From Evtepia sp. (GTDB lineage Bacteria > Bacillota > Clostridia > Oscillospirales > Oscillospiraceae): 15,765 nucleotides of DNA. Under the pieces are notes generated by a model. The model did not search any database. It was not told the origin of the DNA and was given only the letters and a program-made list of their open reading frames with translations. Below, piece after piece: positions 13,620 to 15,765 of this stretch (positions within the stretch are counted from its first letter, which is position 1; every line of letters starts with the position of its first letter). Where the stretch lies: NCBI GenBank assembly GCA_020025735.1, contig JAHHRP010000031.1:1-15765 (forward strand), in the 5' to 3' direction. The position numbers and the translations under genes are program-made.

Positions 13620-14028
13620 GGTCCTCTCCTTCCTCCGCTGCCGGTGGGGCAACGGTCACATAAGGCCGCAGTTTTTCTAACGTAGCCTCTCCAATTCCCT
13701 TAACTTCCAACAGTTCTTCTACCGCAGAAAATCCGCCATGTTCCTCCCGCCAGGCCAGGATCATCTCTCCCTTCGTCTCCCCGATAGCAGGCAGGCGGGT
13801 TAGATCTGAGAGCGTCGCCTGATTCAAATTTATCACTTCTCCTTCCAACATCCCCTCTGCCTCGGAATCCTCTGGCTCCTCTCTCGCTGGCTCCTTCATC
13901 GCGCTCACCACCACCTCCTGCCGAGGCGGCGCTTTCCAGAACCAGAGGAGTGTCCCCACTGCAAAGAGGGCAGTCAGCAAGAGGACAACAGCTTCCAATC
14001 GAGAAATTTTCATAAATTTTTCTTTCAT
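13594..14028 (-). CDS. ComEA-like helix-hairpin-helix DNA-binding membrane protein
   Basis: This 144-residue protein has one N-terminal membrane helix (about 11-31, LEAVVLLLTALFAVGTLLWF), a polar acidic linker (about 35-64), and a tandem helix-hairpin-helix domain (about 66-124, INLNQATLSDLTRLPAIGE, then GGFSAVEELLEVKGIGEATLEKLRPYV). This layout matches ComEA, the outward-facing DNA receptor for transformation, although the SLBB domain found in longer ComEA proteins is missing. The acidic C-terminal tail overlaps the response regulator start by 26 bases. ATG at 14028 has GGGAGG 5 bases ahead; an upstream ATG at 14043 has no site. No comEC is visible here. A role in DNA uptake is not proven; short ComEA-like proteins can be stand-alone DNA-binding proteins. 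Confidence 0.82.
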   Translation of the reverse strand: MKEKFMKISRLEAVVLLLTALFAVGTLLWFWKAPPRQEVVVSAMKEPAREEPEDSEAEGMLEGEVINLNQATLSDLTRLPAIGETKGEMILAWREEHGGFSAVEELLEVKGIGEATLEKLRPYVTVAPPAAEEGEDHGTDSGGG

Positions 14029-14134
14029 TGTTCCCTCCCCCATTGCGTCTTGTGTCCAGCTTTGTTATGATACTCATAAGATTTGATTTCTCTCTGCCAT
14101 GTTGTTGCTTTATAGACAACCTAGAGGTAGCATT

Positions 14135-14143
14135 ATTATATCA
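14135..14143 (-). promoter_or_regulatory. Candidate extended -10 promoter of the ComEA/two-component operon
   Basis: The minus strand reads TGATATAAT here (TG, one base, perfect TATAAT), an extended -10 that needs little -35. It would give a leader of about 100 bases before the ComEA-like gene. The divergent carboxypeptidase gene begins only 20 bases away, so the two regions must share regulatory space. A weak plus-strand pair, TAGACA (14113-14118) with TATATC (14137-14142), could serve the carboxypeptidase. Confidence 0.4.
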
Positions 14144-14162
14144 CGGGATGTGGATGTTTCCT

Positions 14163-15765
14163 ATGAAAAAAACGCTGATTCGTGCCTTTTCTTTTGTTCT
14201 GATCTTATCACTGCTCACCGGATCAATGGCTCCCCTGGTGAGCGCTGTCTCCTACGAAGGGGTGCCCCCTATTACTGTGGAGGCTACTGCCGCACTGCTG
14301 ATCGACCTGGACACTGACCAGATTTTAAGCGAACAAAACGCCGACGAGCAGCGTTATCCTGCCAGCATCACCAAAATTATGACCGCTTTGCTTACCCTAG
14401 AAGCCGTGGGTCGGGGAGAGTTGGATCTATCTACGGAAATCACCATAGATGCTGCCAATTTAAGTGGATTACCTTCTGATTCCTCCACCGCCAACCTGAA
14501 AGCTGGGGAAGTCATTACCGTCAAAAACCTACTTTACTGTCTGCTGCTGGTTTCTGCCAACGAAGCCGCCAACACCTTGGCTACAGCCGTTGCCGGAGAT
14601 ATCCCCACCTTTGTGGCACAGATGAACCAGCGTGCCCAGGAGCTGGGGATGACAGGCACCCAATTTATGAATCCACACGGTCTCCATAGTCCCGATCACT
14701 ACTCCACCGCCAGAGATATCTATCGCATGACCAAGCAGGCTATGACCCATGCCACCTTTCGAGAGATTGTCTCCACTGGTTACTACACCATCCCTGCCAC
14801 CAATCTCTCTGGTCCCCGGAACCTGGGCAATACCAATGCTTTACTTACGCCCAGCAAATTCCCAGGCTACACGTATCCCGGCACGATTGGTGTGAAAACC
14901 GGCAGCACTAGCCAAGCCGGCTTTTGCCTGGTTGCCGCAGTCAAGAAAAAAGGACACACACTGATTTCCGTTGTTCTGGGTGCACAAAACCCAACCAATA
15001 TCCACGGAAAGGTCTTACGCAAGCAGTTTTCCGAAAGCCGCAACCTGCTTAATTGGGGCTTTACCAACTTCTCTGCTGCGAAACTCCTCGATAAAGGCAC
15101 CTATTTGCAGGAAGTCCCCGTCCGGTTTTCTGCCGACAGCAGCCACTTAATCCTCCAGCCTGCCCAGTCCGTAAACTTCATGGTCCCTGGGGAATATGAT
15201 ATGAAGCGCCGGGAGCTGCGGCTGCATCTGGACGCAGAGGTTGCCTCAGCGCCCATCCAAAAGGGAGACGCCTTGGGGACCGTCACTGTGATCTACGGAG
15301 GAGAAGAATACGCTACCATAGATATGGTTGCTGTCAACGACGTTCCTTTTTCTCCCTTTGTTGCCTTTGTCACCAGTGTGAACACAATTTTAGGCAATAT
15401 CTATGTCCGTCTGCTGCTGCTCGTTGCGCTGGTATTGGTTGTTATTGGTTTTATCCGCCGCTTCCAGGAATACACCAAAGAGGAGCGCCGAGCAAAACGC
15501 CAACAACGCCAGCAGGAAAAGATCGCCTTCCGCCAGCGAGAGTCGGAAGCCCGCCAGCAGGATGAGGCGCTGGCCAAGCTGGAAAAAGAAGAGCGGGAGG
15601 TCCGCCGGAAAGAAGAACTTCTTCGTCGGCAGCAGGAAGCCCAAGAACGCCATGTCAAACGGGAACAAGAGCGCCTAGAACGCGAGGAACACCACCGTCA
15701 ACTCCGCGCAGAACGAGAGGCCCGACAAGCGGAGGAACGGCAGCGCCGACAGGAAGAACGAGCGG
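14163..15765 (+). CDS. D-alanyl-D-alanine carboxypeptidase (DacF-like), 3' end beyond window
   Basis: The open frame gives 534 residues and continues past the window. It has a signal peptide (MKKTLIRAFSFVLILSLLTG, cleavage likely after Ala28) and a penicillin-binding peptidase S11 domain with all three active-site motifs: SITK (Ser68, Lys71), SAN (131-133) and KTGS (245-248). It trims the terminal D-Ala of peptidoglycan pentapeptides outside the membrane. After a beta-rich C-terminal domain comes a membrane helix (about 416-431), then more than 100 residues very rich in Arg, Glu and Gln (from about 432), likely a cytoplasmic charged coiled coil. DacF proteins normally end soon after the helix, so this extension is unusual. 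ATG at 14163 is chosen because MKK starts a normal signal peptide; in-frame ATGs at 14148 and 14154 are possible, and none has a strong ribosome binding site. Confidence 0.9.
   Translation, partial: MKKTLIRAFSFVLILSLLTGSMAPLVSAVSYEGVPPITVEATAALLIDLDTDQILSEQNADEQRYPASITKIMTALLTLEAVGRGELDLSTEITIDAANLSGLPSDSSTANLKAGEVITVKNLLYCLLLVSANEAANTLATAVAGDIPTFVAQMNQRAQELGMTGTQFMNPHGLHSPDHYSTARDIYRMTKQAMTHATFREIVSTGYYTIPATNLSGPRNLGNTNALLTPSKFPGYTYPGTIGVKTGSTSQAGFCLVAAVKKKGHTLISVVLGAQNPTNIHGKVLRKQFSESRNLLNWGFTNFSAAKLLDKGTYLQEVPVRFSADSSHLILQPAQSVNFMVPGEYDMKRRELRLHLDAEVASAPIQKGDALGTVTVIYGGEEYATIDMVAVNDVPFSPFVAFVTSVNTILGNIYVRLLLLVALVLVVIGFIRRFQEYTKEERRAKRQQRQQEKIAFRQRESEARQQDEALAKLEKEEREVRRKEELLRRQQEAQERHVKREQERLEREEHHRQLRAEREARQAEERQRRQEERA

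Overview
The window looks like chromosome of an anaerobic Gram-positive bacterium of the class Clostridia, most likely an Oscillospiraceae-type gut fermenter. This is inferred from strong AGGAGG-type ribosome binding sites, frequent TTG/GTG starts, short T-tailed terminators, roughly balanced base composition, a CpI-like [FeFe]-hydrogenase, GerMN and DacF proteins and an AzlCD exporter. No species can be named from sequence alone. I see no tRNA, rRNA, CRISPR array, insertion sequence or phage gene.

Layout. (1) 100-1413, plus: a degenerate rhomboid-fold membrane protein with a C-terminal zinc ribbon, then cytidine deaminase, closed by a terminator usable from both sides. (2) 1567-2504, minus: an XRE-cupin regulator and a small DUF378 membrane protein, separated by a hairpin-rich stretch. 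(3) 2654-3672, plus: azlC-azlD, a branched-chain amino acid exporter, divergent from the XRE-cupin gene with overlapping promoters. (4) 3754-5730, minus: metY-type O-acetylhomoserine sulfhydrylase, then an RluA-family pseudouridine synthase. (5) 6189-9730, plus: a two-gene hydrogenase operon. The first gene joins a NuoF-type iron-sulfur domain to a GltD-like FAD/NADPH oxidoreductase. The second is a complete [FeFe]-hydrogenase whose cluster ligands are all present. (6) 9731-10178: a terminator, a doubtful small minus-strand ORF with foreign-looking codon use, and a minus-strand hairpin with a T tail. (7) 10179-10916, plus: truA. (8) 10989-14028, minus: four tightly packed genes, ComEA-like protein, response regulator, histidine kinase and GerMN lipoprotein. 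(9) 14163 to the window end, plus: a DacF-like D,D-carboxypeptidase with an unusually long charged tail, cut by the window edge.

How the genes work together. The hydrogenase pair is the most distinctive unit. Its flavoprotein should exchange electrons with NAD(P)H and, through its iron-sulfur clusters, with the hydrogenase, so it could couple pyridine-nucleotide redox state to H2. A palindrome overlies the likely -10 of this operon. The XRE-cupin/azlCD block is a classic regulator-exporter pair. The four-gene minus operon puts a DNA-binding ComEA-like protein and a GerMN lipoprotein under the same transcript as an OmpR/PhoR-type two-component system, beside a divergent cell-wall carboxypeptidase, which suggests envelope sensing. 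That last link is inference.
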